64,000 nucleotides of DNA from CAWEQO01 sp963811225 (GCA_963811225.1 CAWEQO010000001.1:434001-498000); one strand, 5' to 3'; numbered from the stretch's first letter, positions 16,955 to 25,936 are shown. Notes: generated from the letters alone by a model not told the origin. Program-made: numbers and translations.

Positions 16955-19954
16955 CTAGCGACGGCCAGAGAGGACCGGCGTATCGACCGTCACCACGGTC
17001 TCGTTTGTCGCCTCATCCTGCACTATAGCAGTCGCTGAGATCGTCCCGCCCGACTGATTGGCTTTAACCGTGACCTGCAAGATCGTCACAGTGATGGTCT
17101 GGCCGGCTTTGATCTTGCCGCTGCGCCTGACCGTCTGGGCCGACTTATTGTAGCCAGGGCCGGAGCGATAGGTGGTACCGGCTGGAACGCCGGCGCTAAC
17201 CGTGTAGGTCGTATCGAAATCCATCGGGTTGGTGATGGTCACCTTGTAGGTAATGGCGCCTGTCACCCGCTGAGAGGCTGGGGAAGCCTTCATAGCAGCC
17301 TTGAGCATACCGTCCGTCGAGTTCCAGACCTGGATCTCGGCCCAGCTACCATCCTCGGCCTGCTTTACCGGAGCGATGTGGATACCATACTGAACATCAT
17401 CATCGCCAGGGTTGCCGGAACCAAGCACACCAAACGAGGCTGGAATGTTATACAGAGCATAAAGTGGGCGCTTTTTCAAGTCGGTGACCCGGACGGAATA
17501 GTCTCCCAACGCCGGAACCACGCTGCTGCCATCGACGTCCCAGGCATAAAGACTGTATGACTGTTCTGTTGAATTGAAGATGCCGTAGAATCCGGGATAG
17601 TAACCCACAGAGTCGTGGAAGACTTGGACGCCCGGCTCGGGGCCAAACTTTTGGGCGCTCTTCGGCCTACTGAATAATGCACCGGTTATCGGATTATATC
17701 CCGCGCGGATCTTGAAGGACGTGGTCGGCCCAAGCGTGAAGGCAGCATCGCCAGGGGTGACGCGGCCACTGACACGCGCGTGTGCTCCCGAGGGATATTT
17801 GAAAGCGTTCCAGGTGTACGGGAACGGGTGGCTGTCGACGAGGGTCAAAGCGCTCTTGATACCAAAGCTCGGCGAGTCAAATAATTTGTCCGAAAGTGAA
17901 TAGTCGAAGTCGTACGAAGCGTTGCGGGTCCAGACCAGCATGCCAGGTACCGTGTAGGGCGCCCGGTCAACCTTCCACTCATCCTCATCCGAGTAGACCG
18001 TCTGGTAGGCGTACTTCAGACCCTGATCGAAGCCACTGTTGTTGCGCCATTCGACAAGGTAGTAACTCGGCAGGACTTTGGTCACCGGGGTGAGCATCCA
18101 GTCGTCCGTCATCCATTCGCCAAGGCCGCCTTCGAAATCAGTCGAGTAAAGGGTCGTAGAGGCATCTGTCACAGAAATATCATCGACCCACCAACCACTC
18201 CACTGTTCAGCGGTGTCGGTGGCATACAGCAGCTTCACCATGACTGATTGGCCTGCGTAACCGCTGAGGTTGTAGATCAGATCACCCTGACTTTCGCCGG
18301 TAATCCCGCAGCCAATGTTGTTTTCATGCGGGTTGGTCGTCCTGCAAACACTGGTGGTGTCCGTCAGGATATCCCAGGTTTCGCCGCCATCTGCCGAGAC
18401 CATGACGTAACCATAGTCCCAATCTTCCTCAATGCTCCAGTAGCTTTTCATTGAAAGAGTAACCGGGGCGGTGGCGCTGCTTAGATCCAGGGGGAGCACG
18501 GCTTCGTTCAGCACTGTGTTGCCCACATCCGACCATAAGGCGTTACCGGTGTCCAGGGGGTTCGCCACGGGCACATTAACGCTTGGCAGGTTAATTTTGA
18601 TGCCATCGGCTGTGCCAAATGGGCTTTGCGAGAGCTGCCCAACCACCACATCGAGTGCATCCCCGTTGTAATCAGTCTCCACCACATCTGCCCAACCGAG
18701 CAGGTAGCGGAAGAACAGCGGGAAGGGAGCCGGCTGGGTGCCGCCGAGGATACCGTTCCAAGAACCGGATTCCATGATGGCCCAGTTCGAGACGGGGTTC
18801 TGATAATCGTCGCCGCTGTAAATATCGGGCAGGCCGAAGGCAGCATGGCCGAATTCCTCGGCGATCACGCCCAGGTCGATGTTCTCAGGATCCATGCTGT
18901 AATGCTGGACACGAATGTCGCGATCCGGGCAGCCAGCAGCGCCGGCTTCGCAGACCAGATAACCATTCATGCCGCCAATCATCGAAGCGTGCGACCAGAT
19001 CGCAAAGTCGCCTTGCGCGCCGCCGCCCGCTTCCTGACCCATACCGGCATGGATAATGGTGAAGTTGTCGATAACGCCGTCGTGATCTCCATCGTAAGCT
19101 TGCCAGTCGAAGTTCGGATCAGCGCTCTTAATCTTAGCAATCACTTCCTTAACCAGATCGCCGGCATACACATTATGAGAGGAACCATCGCAGGAATCCT
19201 GGCCGTAATAGGCTTCTACGTGATCAGCCTCTAACCACTCCGGATACACTTCGCCATAAGGGCGGAATTTACCGTTCGACTGCTCCAGGTAGTAGTTCAC
19301 CATGGTCAGACCGCGCAGGTCGACTTCACCCAGGTTGGGGTGATTGACAACCACGCCGGCATCCGGACCCTGACCGAAGAAGATTTCATTGTACAGTTCA
19401 GGGGTGGAATCCTCATACCAGAGGGTGTTGTTGTCACGCAGGCCGGGAGATGCAATTTCGTTGTGCGCGGGTCCTACGAACCCTTGCGATGCTGTGGCGC
19501 AGTCATCAAGGTCTACATCGAAGTATTTAAATTCTACCGTCTCTTCAACAGGCGGAAACTCTACCGGGACGGCCAGGCTCATGACTGTCGGCTCGATAAA
19601 GTAAGCAGATTTTGAAGGTCCTTCGTCACCCCGTTCCCGTGCGAGCAGCGCCTCCAGCTTGCGAGGATCGACCGTGTCCGGGTTCCGGGCATTGAATTCA
19701 TTGTAGAATTCCTGAACCTGAGACTGGATGACGGGGCCATCTTTCGTGATGACGCCTGCCTTTTCCAAAGCCTGAATAACCCCACCTTCACTGGGGACGC
19801 GATAATGGGCATCGAACTTTTCGGACTTGAACATGCCCGTGACGCTCTTCTCTGGCGCATTGACTGATACGCTGCTCAACGCTGGCGACGGAGCAGCGAG
19901 CACCAGGATAGCGAGCAAACAAACAAAATTGAATAACTTTTTTCCCATTTCCAT
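16955..19954 (-). CDS. Secreted M6 (immune inhibitor A-like) peptidase family protein with altered HExxH
   Basis: This 999-residue exported protein has an N-terminal signal peptide (LFNFVCLLAILVLAAPSPA). The central region is M6-like: NYYLEQSNGKFRPYG, a long insert with DHDGVIDNFTIIHAGMGQE, and the catalytic region AEEFGHAAFGLPDIYSGDD followed by an IMESGSW Met-turn. In the M6 family the zinc motif is HEFGH; here the first His is Glu (E366, numbered from 19954), so metal binding or activity may be changed. Downstream are a carbohydrate/MAM-like beta-sandwich (WSGWWVDDISVTDAS) and, at the C terminus, a DUF11-like Ig module (YKVTITNPMDFDTTYTVSAG). Two ATGs, at 19954 and 19948, both follow AAGGAG; the second has better spacing. 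The protein is alone, flanked by terminators and a long upstream region. Confidence 0.85.
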   Translation of the reverse strand: MEMGKKLFNFVCLLAILVLAAPSPALSSVSVNAPEKSVTGMFKSEKFDAHYRVPSEGGVIQALEKAGVITKDGPVIQSQVQEFYNEFNARNPDTVDPRKLEALLARERGDEGPSKSAYFIEPTVMSLAVPVEFPPVEETVEFKYFDVDLDDCATASQGFVGPAHNEIASPGLRDNNTLWYEDSTPELYNEIFFGQGPDAGVVVNHPNLGEVDLRGLTMVNYYLEQSNGKFRPYGEVYPEWLEADHVEAYYGQDSCDGSSHNVYAGDLVKEVIAKIKSADPNFDWQAYDGDHDGVIDNFTIIHAGMGQEAGGGAQGDFAIWSHASMIGGMNGYLVCEAGAAGCPDRDIRVQHYSMDPENIDLGVIAEEFGHAAFGLPDIYSGDDYQNPVSNWAIMESGSWNGILGGTQPAPFPLFFRYLLGWADVVETDYNGDALDVVVGQLSQSPFGTADGIKINLPSVNVPVANPLDTGNALWSDVGNTVLNEAVLPLDLSSATAPVTLSMKSYWSIEEDWDYGYVMVSADGGETWDILTDTTSVCRTTNPHENNIGCGITGESQGDLIYNLSGYAGQSVMVKLLYATDTAEQWSGWWVDDISVTDASTTLYSTDFEGGLGEWMTDDWMLTPVTKVLPSYYLVEWRNNSGFDQGLKYAYQTVYSDEDEWKVDRAPYTVPGMLVWTRNASYDFDYSLSDKLFDSPSFGIKSALTLVDSHPFPYTWNAFKYPSGAHARVSGRVTPGDAAFTLGPTTSFKIRAGYNPITGALFSRPKSAQKFGPEPGVQVFHDSVGYYPGFYGIFNSTEQSYSLYAWDVDGSSVVPALGDYSVRVTDLKKRPLYALYNIPASFGVLGSGNPGDDDVQYGIHIAPVKQAEDGSWAEIQVWNSTDGMLKAAMKASPASQRVTGAITYKVTITNPMDFDTTYTVSAGVPAGTTYRSGPGYNKSAQTVRRSGKIKAGQTITVTILQVTVKANQSGGTISATAIVQDEATNETVVTVDTPVLSGRR

Positions 19955-20625
19955 TTTCTCCTTGAATTAGATCAATGTTTGTCAGTAGACTGCAAATAGC
20001 TGGACCCCGATCGATAAGCATTCACCTCCCCTCTTGATTCTTGCTGCGGGTAACCTTTTCGCCGCTTAATTGCAAAGCGCAAACACAGTTGCCTGGATTG
20101 ACCAGACAGCAATGCCGAAACAGGCGCGGTTAGAAGGCTCTTTATCCTTCTTAACCACAGCGGATCACCCATGAATGTAAACTGCAATGCGGGCCGGGTT
20201 TCCACCAATAAATCGTGATGCCCGTGAAAATGGAATACAAATTAGACTGGCTATAGCTACTGAAAGATTCCGCGAATCTGAGCCTGGAAACGGATCTCTA
20301 ACCCACCTGCCGTAGATTAAACTCAATTAAAGTGTGCAACTCATTATAGAGAGAAGTTGGTGATGATACAAGAGGAAAGCGGGGAAGACTTTGACAATTT
20401 GCAAGAAATCACCCCCTTTTCCGGTTACCCCTTTTTTTGATCCGGCTGCCGTCTGCAGCCCTCGAAAGAACCCCCCGTTTTTCACCGTTGCAATCCCTGA
20501 TCTAGTTTGCTAAGATAACGATAGGACAAATTTTCTACCACATTGGTATTGGCCAAGCAGGAAGGGCACCGCAGATGCCTCCCTCCTTAATCAACGCCAC
20601 TGCCTGCATCCGATCAAGGAGGTCT
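19955..20625. other. Long non-coding region
   Basis: There are about 670 bases between the divergent peptidase and HTH genes. It is locally AT-rich (20330-20420) and must hold both promoters. No gene, RNA or clear repeat was identified. Confidence 0.5.
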
Positions 20626-20850
20626 ATGGGAAACGTGTATTTAACCAGGCGGCAAGTCCGGGTATTACGACTGCTGTCACAAGGAATGACTACCCGCCAA
20701 ATCGCACGAGAGATGGAACTTTCCGAGCGGACCATTTATGCCCACATTCAACAGCTGAAACACCGCTTGAAAGCCCAGTCGCGTGCCCAGATTCTTCTGC
20801 ATGCAGTTCGATATTGCCCAAACGCCTTACAGGAGGAGAGCGAATCATGA
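20626..20850 (+). CDS. Stand-alone LuxR/GerE-type HTH protein
   Basis: This 74-residue protein is almost entirely a GerE helix-turn-helix: LTRRQVRVLRLLSQGMTTRQ, then IAREMELSERTIYAHIQQLK. It has no receiver or ligand domain. The start ATG at 20626 is fixed by AAGGAGG four bases upstream. Its last codons overlap the next gene by an ATGA junction, so the two are coupled. Such isolated LuxR heads can act as simple DNA-binding regulators. Its target is unknown. Confidence 0.78.
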   Translation: MGNVYLTRRQVRVLRLLSQGMTTRQIAREMELSERTIYAHIQQLKHRLKAQSRAQILLHAVRYCPNALQEESES

Positions 20851-21089
20851 CTTTCATCGATGTCGAAGATGAGCGTCTGGGCTACCTGCGGCTCGCTCGG
20901 GCCATGCTGGTGCGGGCGATGATGGATGCCACCAGCCCCTACCCATTGCTGGCGGCAGAAGCCCGGCGCTGGCTGGTCGAGGAAGGCCTTTTTTTCTGCG
21001 AGGGGCTGTGGTTGAACCCAAACCTGCTGCTGAAATGGCTAGAGCAGGGCTGTCCGGATGCGCCCATAAAAGGGGGAATGGAAGGGTAG
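20847..21089 (+). CDS. Small conserved-looking protein coupled to the HTH gene
   Basis: An 80-residue hypothetical protein, starting at the ATG of an ATGA overlap with the HTH gene and preceded by AGGAGG. The C-terminal half, EARRWLVEEGLFFCEGLWLN followed by PNLLLKWLEQG, resembles a short helical module seen in small phage and bacterial proteins (an F-C-E-x-L-x-L-x-P-x-x-L-x-x-W-L pattern). I recognise no function. Coupling to a DNA-binding protein suggests they work together, perhaps as regulator and modulator. Codon use looks like that of its neighbours. Confidence 0.6.
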   Translation: MTFIDVEDERLGYLRLARAMLVRAMMDATSPYPLLAAEARRWLVEEGLFFCEGLWLNPNLLLKWLEQGCPDAPIKGGMEG

Positions 21090-21099
21090 AATTTTCAAG

Positions 21100-21135
21100 C
21101 AAGAGAAGGCGTCGCCGCGGCGCCGCCTTCTCTTG
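21100..21135. terminator. Hairpin behind the small HTH operon
   Basis: CAAGAGAAGGCG (21100-21111) pairs exactly with CGCCTTCTCTTG (21124-21135). The arm shares AGAGAAGGC with the repeat at 1631-1648. Confidence 0.6.
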
Positions 21136-21213
21136 TAAATTCAACCGATGAAAGCGGTTCAGACTATAATAAGAACGCCGGCAGCGAACTCATCTGCCTG
21201 CAAATGGAGGAAA

Positions 21214-22113
21214 ATGGAACTGCGTTCACTGCGTTACTTCATTGCTGTGGCCGAGGCGCTCAACTTTGTCCACGCAGCCGAGCATCTGGGCATCTCGCAG
21301 CCGGCGCTGAGCCAGCAGATCAAGCGGCTGGAGGAAGAGATCGGCGCGCGCTTGCTGCGGCGAACCCGCCACAAGGTGGAACTGACGACCGCCGGAGAGG
21401 TGCTTTTACGGGAAGCGCGCCTGACGCTTGTCCAGGCTGAACAAGCCGTGCAAAAAGCACGCCGGGCGGCAGAGGGCGAAATCGGGTATTTGCGCCTGGG
21501 CTTCGTCGGCTCGGTGTTGTACAGCTTCTTGCCGGAAGCTATTCGCACCTACCGCCAGCGCTTCCCAAACGTGGAGCTGCAACTGCAAGAGCTCAGCTCA
21601 CAGGATCAAATCGATGCGCTGCGCAACGGCTCGATCGACCTTGGCATTCTTTACGATCCGGTAGGGACGGACGAAATTATGACCGAAACCGTGCTGGAGC
21701 AGCCGCTGGTGGTCGCTCTGCCGACCGGTCACCCGCTGGCCGAGCGCCAATCATTGGCGCTGTCTGAGCTGGCCAACGAGCCCTTCATCTCGCTCGAACG
21801 CAGCAGTGAACCCGCCCTGGTCGACCGCTTGAGCGCCATCTTTCAAGCAGCCGGGATCGTGCCGCGGGTGGCGCAAGAAGCCCGCCAGATTCAAACCGTG
21901 CTGGGGCTGGTCTCGGCCGGCATTGGCATTTCCATCATGTCGACCTACATCCGCAACATTCATCACGAAGGCGTGACCTACGTGCCGATCGTTGAACCGT
22001 CGCCACAGCTGCGCCTGAGCCTGGCATGGAAGGCCGGACCGCCGCCGCCGCCCTTGAAGAAGTTCCAAGAGGTGGCAAGGGAAGTGACAGGGCAGCAGCC
22101 GGTCTCTTCGTAA
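21214..22113 (+). CDS. LysR family transcription regulator
   Basis: This 299-residue LysR-type regulator has an N-terminal winged HTH (LRSLRYFIAVAEALNFVHAA, then LGISQPALSQQIKRLEEEIG), followed by a linker helix. The periplasmic-binding-like effector domain runs from about residue 90 to 295 (LRLGFVGSVLYSFLPEAIRT; DLGILYDPVGTDEI; PFISLERSSEP). The start ATG at 21214 has GGAGG just upstream; the extension to 21148 is non-conserved. The effector and targets are unknown. It is co-directional with fur-feoB downstream but is separated from it by a hairpin and a large palindrome, so it is probably a separate unit. Confidence 0.93.
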   Translation: MELRSLRYFIAVAEALNFVHAAEHLGISQPALSQQIKRLEEEIGARLLRRTRHKVELTTAGEVLLREARLTLVQAEQAVQKARRAAEGEIGYLRLGFVGSVLYSFLPEAIRTYRQRFPNVELQLQELSSQDQIDALRNGSIDLGILYDPVGTDEIMTETVLEQPLVVALPTGHPLAERQSLALSELANEPFISLERSSEPALVDRLSAIFQAAGIVPRVAQEARQIQTVLGLVSAGIGISIMSTYIRNIHHEGVTYVPIVEPSPQLRLSLAWKAGPPPPPLKKFQEVAREVTGQQPVSS

Positions 22114-22128
22114 GGATCACGCGGACCC

Positions 22129-22169
22129 ATTCGAGGAGCTGCTCACCTGGGGTGAGCAGCCCCTCGAAT
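22129..22169. terminator. Hairpin behind the LysR gene
   Basis: 19-base arms (22129-22147, 22151-22169) with a single mismatch. There is no clear T-tract. Confidence 0.55.
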
Positions 22170-22173
22170 GCCA

Positions 22174-22215
22174 CAGTGACGGATGTCACAGCAACATATG
22201 TGACATCCGTCACTG
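22174..22215. promoter_or_regulatory. Nested palindrome with two CRP-type sites upstream of fur-feoB
   Basis: Perfect 17-base arms (22174-22190, 22199-22215). Each arm is itself a CRP-like site: AGTGA-N6-TCACA (22175-22190) and TGTGA-N6-TCACT (22199-22214), with centres 24 bases apart. The half-site matches the operator found before the ferredoxin-hcp unit. Confidence 0.55.
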
Positions 22216-22352
22216 CTTTAATCCCCCTTGCTGTCGTAAACTAAAGGCATCTTATTGCAAATAGTTCGCAGTAGCGACTCTGACAGGAATGTTTTCGGGA
22301 TAGGAAGCGCCCCTCTCAGAACAGCTAGCGATTGCAGCGACGGAAGGCAGCC

Positions 22353-22796
22353 GTGAGCACAACATTTGTAGAACAAGCCAAAGAACATCTCCGCGACAGC
22401 GGCGGCCGCATGACCAGCCAGCGCCGCCTGATCCTCGAAATCCTCGAGGCTTACTCCGGGCACCCCACCGCCGAGGACATCTACACCCTTGCCCGCCAGA
22501 AGGATCCCAGCCTCAATCTCTCCACCGTGTACCGGACGTTGCGGTGGTTGGAAGAGGTCGAGCTGATCAGCCCGCGCCGGTTCGACGATGACCAGCGCAG
22601 TGAGCGCTTCGATCCCAACACCCTCAGCGAACACTATCATTTCTGCTGCCAGGTATGCGGCAAGATCATCGAGTTCGATGAAGCGCTGGCGGAGCGGATC
22701 GCCCATCAATTCGAAGCAGAAGCAGGCGCCAGGGTTGCCAACGTCTCTTTAGTGTTATACGGCACGTGCCGGGAGTGTTCTACGGCGCGTTCATAG
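22353..22796 (+). CDS. fur: Fur family metal-responsive repressor
   Basis: This 147-residue Fur/Zur/PerR protein has an N-terminal winged helix (MTSQRRLILEILEAYSGHPT; STVYRTLRWLEEVELI). The C-terminal dimer domain carries a HYHFCCQVCGK metal site and two CxxC pairs (CQVC and CREC) of the structural zinc site. Position directly before feoB argues for Fur (iron) over Zur or PerR, but the sequence alone does not settle this. GTG at 22353 is preferred because GGAAGG lies upstream; the frame could open 21 bases earlier. A nested CRP-type palindrome lies about 140-180 bases upstream. Confidence 0.88.
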   Translation: MSTTFVEQAKEHLRDSGGRMTSQRRLILEILEAYSGHPTAEDIYTLARQKDPSLNLSTVYRTLRWLEEVELISPRRFDDDQRSERFDPNTLSEHYHFCCQVCGKIIEFDEALAERIAHQFEAEAGARVANVSLVLYGTCRECSTARS

Positions 22797-22858
22797 AGGA
22801 GTGGGAAGCGCTGCCAAAATGGCGCTTTTCAAGCACTGGATAAAGGTATGGTTTATTA

Positions 22859-24832
22859 ATGGAATCTTGTCACACAACCTCAGCACCAACACTCGCCATG
22901 GGCAGCCGCATTGCCCTGGTCGGCAACCCCAACGTGGGTAAATCACTGCTGTTCCACCGCTTAACCGGACATTATGTGGTCGTCTCGAACTATCCGGGCA
23001 CAACTGTCGAGCTGTCGCAAGGCACGGCGCGGGCGCTGCCCGAAGTGACCGTGGTGGATACGCCGGGAATCGTGGCGTTCCCATCCCGCACGGAGGACGA
23101 GCAGGTGACGGCGCGGGTGCTGCTGCAGGAAAACTTCCAGGCGGTCATCTCGGTGGGCGACGCCAAAAATCTGCGGCGCACACTGCACCTGGCTGTCCAA
23201 CTGGCCGAGATGGAAGCCCCGCTCGTCGTTGTTCTGAATATGATGGATGAAGCGAGGGCGCGCGGCCTGCAGGTAGACACGCAGCGCCTGGCCGAGATTC
23301 TAGGCGCGCCGGTCATTCCGACCATTGCCACGCGCAATCAGGGTGTGAGCGACCTGGAAGCCGCCGTGCAGAAAGCGCGCCGCCCCCATTTCCAGCTGGA
23401 ATACCCGGCCAAGGTGGAAGCGGCCCTGAGAGCGCTCGATCCGTTACTGCCGGAGACGCCGACCGGAAAGCGAGCCCTGGCCTTGCTGTGGCTGAGCGGC
23501 GATGTGCTGGCGGCCAACTGGCTGCAGGAACGCAAGTCCCAACAAGACTATGCGCAGCTGGTCGCCATGCGGCAGCAGCTCGAAGATACGCTCGGTGAGC
23601 AGCCCCAAACCACCATCCACCGCACACGCGAGATGTTCGTGGAACGAGCGGCCGCGGCGGCGCTGGCAGGAGAAGATTCCAGCAAGCAAAGCCTGGCTGT
23701 GCGGCTCGGGCACCTGTCCACCCACCCGGTATGGGGCCTGCCGATCCTGGCGCTGGCGCTGTACGCGATGTACCAGTTCGTGGGTGTGCTGGGAGCAGGC
23801 ACACTGGTGAACCTGCTCGAAGCAAAGCTGTTCGGCCAGATCATCAATCCGTGGCTGACGGCCCAGATCACTCACTTGATCCCGATCCCGTTCATTTCCG
23901 ACTTCCTGGTGGGCCCTTACGGCCTCTGGACGATGGGCATTACCTACGCAGCGGCGCTGCTGCTGCCGATTGTGATCACATTCTTCATCACCTTCTCGGT
24001 CCTGGAGGACTCCGGCTACCTGCCGCGACTGGCGGTGTTGAGCAACCGTATGTTCCGGACGATGGGGCTGAACGGCAAGGCCGTGCTGCCGATGGTGCTG
24101 GGCCTTGGCTGCGTGACGATGGCGACCATGACCACCCGCATCCTGACCAGCAAACGCGACCGCCTGCTGACGATCTTCTTGCTGGCGCTGGCGGTTCCAT
24201 GCTCGGCGCAGCTGGGGGTGGTGATGGGCATGCTGGCGGGCATTTCGCTCGGGGCGGCCGCCATTTGGGGGGCAGTGATGCTGGGCGTGCTGTTCGTCGT
24301 GGGCTGGCTGGCCGCCAAGCTGATGCCCGGCGAGCGCACCCCCCTGGTGGTGGAGCTGCCGCCGCTGCGCCTGCCGATCCTGTCCAACGTGCTGATGAAG
24401 ACCCTGGCGCGCCTGGAATGGTACATCAAAGAGGCCGTGCCGCTGTTCTTGCTGGGCACGCTGCTGCTGTTCACCCTGGACAAGACCCACATCCTGCCCT
24501 GGCTGATCGACGCCGGCAAGCCGCTGGTGTCCGGCTGGCTGGGCCTGCCGCCGCAAGCCAGCTCGTCGTTCCTGCTGGGCTTCCTGCGGCGCGATTTTGC
24601 CGCCACCGGGTTGTTCGCCATGCAGTCGGCCGGGCTGCTCAGTCCGGTGCAAGTGCTGACCGCGATCGTGACGATCACCCTCTTCATCCCCTGCATCGCC
24701 AGCACCTTTATGATCGCCAAGGAGCGAGGGGCGCGGACAGCTATTGCAATGCTGGTCTTTATCTTCCCGTTCGCCTTCCTGGTAGGAGGCTTGCTGCAGC
24801 GGGCGCTGGTGCTCTTTGGGTGGGGCGCGTGA
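22859..24832 (+). CDS. feoB: Ferrous iron transporter FeoB
   Basis: FeoB imports Fe(II) across the membrane using an N-terminal G domain. G1 is GNPNVGKS (about residues 22-29), G2 is in VSNYPGTTVE, G3 is VDTPG, and G4 is NMMDEA. Two gate regions with about eight hydrophobic segments follow, including GLGCVTMATMTTR and PCSAQLGVVMGML. At 657 residues it is shorter than E. coli FeoB (773). The Asn of the usual GCN motif in the first gate is replaced (GCV), so it belongs to a divergent subgroup. It starts 62 bases after fur, without an obvious ribosome binding site, and its stop overlaps the next ATG. It probably forms one unit with the Cys-rich protein and FeoA. Confidence 0.93.
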   Translation: MESCHTTSAPTLAMGSRIALVGNPNVGKSLLFHRLTGHYVVVSNYPGTTVELSQGTARALPEVTVVDTPGIVAFPSRTEDEQVTARVLLQENFQAVISVGDAKNLRRTLHLAVQLAEMEAPLVVVLNMMDEARARGLQVDTQRLAEILGAPVIPTIATRNQGVSDLEAAVQKARRPHFQLEYPAKVEAALRALDPLLPETPTGKRALALLWLSGDVLAANWLQERKSQQDYAQLVAMRQQLEDTLGEQPQTTIHRTREMFVERAAAAALAGEDSSKQSLAVRLGHLSTHPVWGLPILALALYAMYQFVGVLGAGTLVNLLEAKLFGQIINPWLTAQITHLIPIPFISDFLVGPYGLWTMGITYAAALLLPIVITFFITFSVLEDSGYLPRLAVLSNRMFRTMGLNGKAVLPMVLGLGCVTMATMTTRILTSKRDRLLTIFLLALAVPCSAQLGVVMGMLAGISLGAAAIWGAVMLGVLFVVGWLAAKLMPGERTPLVVELPPLRLPILSNVLMKTLARLEWYIKEAVPLFLLGTLLLFTLDKTHILPWLIDAGKPLVSGWLGLPPQASSSFLLGFLRRDFAATGLFAMQSAGLLSPVQVLTAIVTITLFIPCIASTFMIAKERGARTAIAMLVFIFPFAFLVGGLLQRALVLFGWGA

Positions 24833-25065
24833 TGAACGAGCAGACCGCCATAACCTGCAGCCTGTGCGGCACAACGTTTGACCCGACCGAAAACAGCGCC
24901 TGCCCGACCTGCCCGCTCAACCGCGGCTGCCGGATGGTGTGCTGCCCGGCCTGCGGTAACACGAATATCAACCCGGCGCAATCTTCCCTGGTGCGCCTGA
25001 TCAGCAAAGTCTTTGGAGGTAAACGGAATGACCCTGCCCTGGATCACCCTACATACTCGAAATAA
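24832..25065 (+). CDS. FeoB-associated small Cys-rich protein
   Basis: A 77-residue protein whose ATG overlaps the feoB stop (TGATG). It has four Cys pairs: CSLC, CPTC, the C-x4-CC of GCRMVCC, and CPAC, suggesting one or two zinc or Fe-S sites. There is no membrane segment. Small Cys-rich genes are often found behind feoB and may act like FeoC, as a metal- or redox-sensitive accessory. It overlaps feoA by 38 bases in another frame. Its reality is supported by coupling at both ends and the strict Cys spacing. Confidence 0.8.
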   Translation: MNEQTAITCSLCGTTFDPTENSACPTCPLNRGCRMVCCPACGNTNINPAQSSLVRLISKVFGGKRNDPALDHPTYSK

Positions 25066-25315
25066 GCCTGGGGCTGCCGCCAACGCAGCGCAGGCCAACC
25101 TTGCCGGGGCCCAACCTGGGCAAGAGGTCGTCATTCGCGGCTACGGGCAATTGGCCCCGGCCGAGCAGGCCCACCTGCAAGCTTATGGGCTGGTGACGGG
25201 GCGCAAGGTGCGGGTCTTGCAGCAGCGCCCGGTCACGGTGGTGCTGATCGAGCAAACCGAGCTGGCCTTCGAGCATGAGGTAGCATGCGAAGTATTGATC
25301 GACCAGGCAGAATAA
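25028..25315 (+). CDS. feoA: FeoA domain protein
   Basis: A 95-residue cytoplasmic SH3-like protein of the FeoA family, which assists FeoB. The core reads VIRGYGQLAPAEQAHLQAYG, LVTGRKVRVLQQRPVTVVLI, and a closing strand with HEVACEVLI. The ATG at 25028 is chosen because GGAGGT lies seven bases upstream, inside the end of the Cys-rich gene. In most operons feoA precedes feoB; here it is last. A perfect terminator overlaps its stop codon. Confidence 0.88.
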   Translation: MTLPWITLHTRNKPGAAANAAQANLAGAQPGQEVVIRGYGQLAPAEQAHLQAYGLVTGRKVRVLQQRPVTVVLIEQTELAFEHEVACEVLIDQAE

Positions 25316-25365
25316 AAAAATGACCGGAGCGCCCCACAAGACGCTCCGGTCATTTTTTTATTCTG
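25308..25365. terminator. Bidirectional intrinsic terminator behind feoA
   Basis: Perfect 24-base arms (25308-25331, 25342-25365), with seven-base A and T runs inside the arms. It serves the converging feoA and phosphoribosyltransferase genes. Confidence 0.92.
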
Positions 25366-25381
25366 TTACAAACAGTCCTCG

Positions 25382-25936
25382 TTAATCTTCCTGCGCATCC
25401 GGCGGCTGGTTGAACTCCAGGGCATCGGCGGTCTCAGGATGCAACTGCCAGCGGCCATGGATGTAAATGGAGTGATCCCAGGGCATGATCACCAGCGCAT
25501 CGGTGATATGCGGGCATACATCCGGGACAGGATCGGCCCACGAATGACACACCAGGCAAGCCGTGACGACCCGCTTCGCGCCCAGCTCGAGCGCCCGCTG
25601 CCCAACCAGCGCCAGGGTCTCGCCGGTGTCGGCAATTTCATCGATCACTGCGACCACCCGGCCGCGAACCTCGGGGCTCACGTCCACCCGCCAGACTGGT
25701 CGCTCGAAGCGCACCCGGTCATCCACCCGCCGGCTGACGCTGACGGGGTACAGCATGATGCGCAGGCTGTAGGCCACCGCCGTAGCGGCGAACAACCCGG
25801 CCCGAGCGATGCCGACAATCGCCTCGACTTGCTCGGCAGCCAACTGCTCAGCGACGCTGCGGTATAAGGAAACGAACCCTGCCCAATCGATGGGTTCCAC
25901 TCCCTTGCGATGAGCGTAATCGTAACTCTTCATCAT
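25382..25936 (-). CDS. Phosphoribosyltransferase family protein
   Basis: This 184-residue type I phosphoribosyltransferase has the PRPP loop VVAVIDEIADTGETLALVG. The hood region is less conserved, and the first part contains AIVGIARAGLFAATAVA, the usual pyrophosphate loop. It resembles the xanthine/guanine/hypoxanthine transferases, with an unusual tail CPHITDALVIMPWD, but the base is not certain. The start ATG lies six bases after TATAAT, so the mRNA is probably leaderless. The role is most likely purine salvage. Confidence 0.85.
   Translation of the reverse strand: MMKSYDYAHRKGVEPIDWAGFVSLYRSVAEQLAAEQVEAIVGIARAGLFAATAVAYSLRIMLYPVSVSRRVDDRVRFERPVWRVDVSPEVRGRVVAVIDEIADTGETLALVGQRALELGAKRVVTACLVCHSWADPVPDVCPHITDALVIMPWDHSIYIHGRWQLHPETADALEFNQPPDAQED

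Noticed and set aside
23444..24874. 476-codon minus-strand ORF opposite feoB
   Set aside because: Gln/His/Arg-rich antisense product with no motif.
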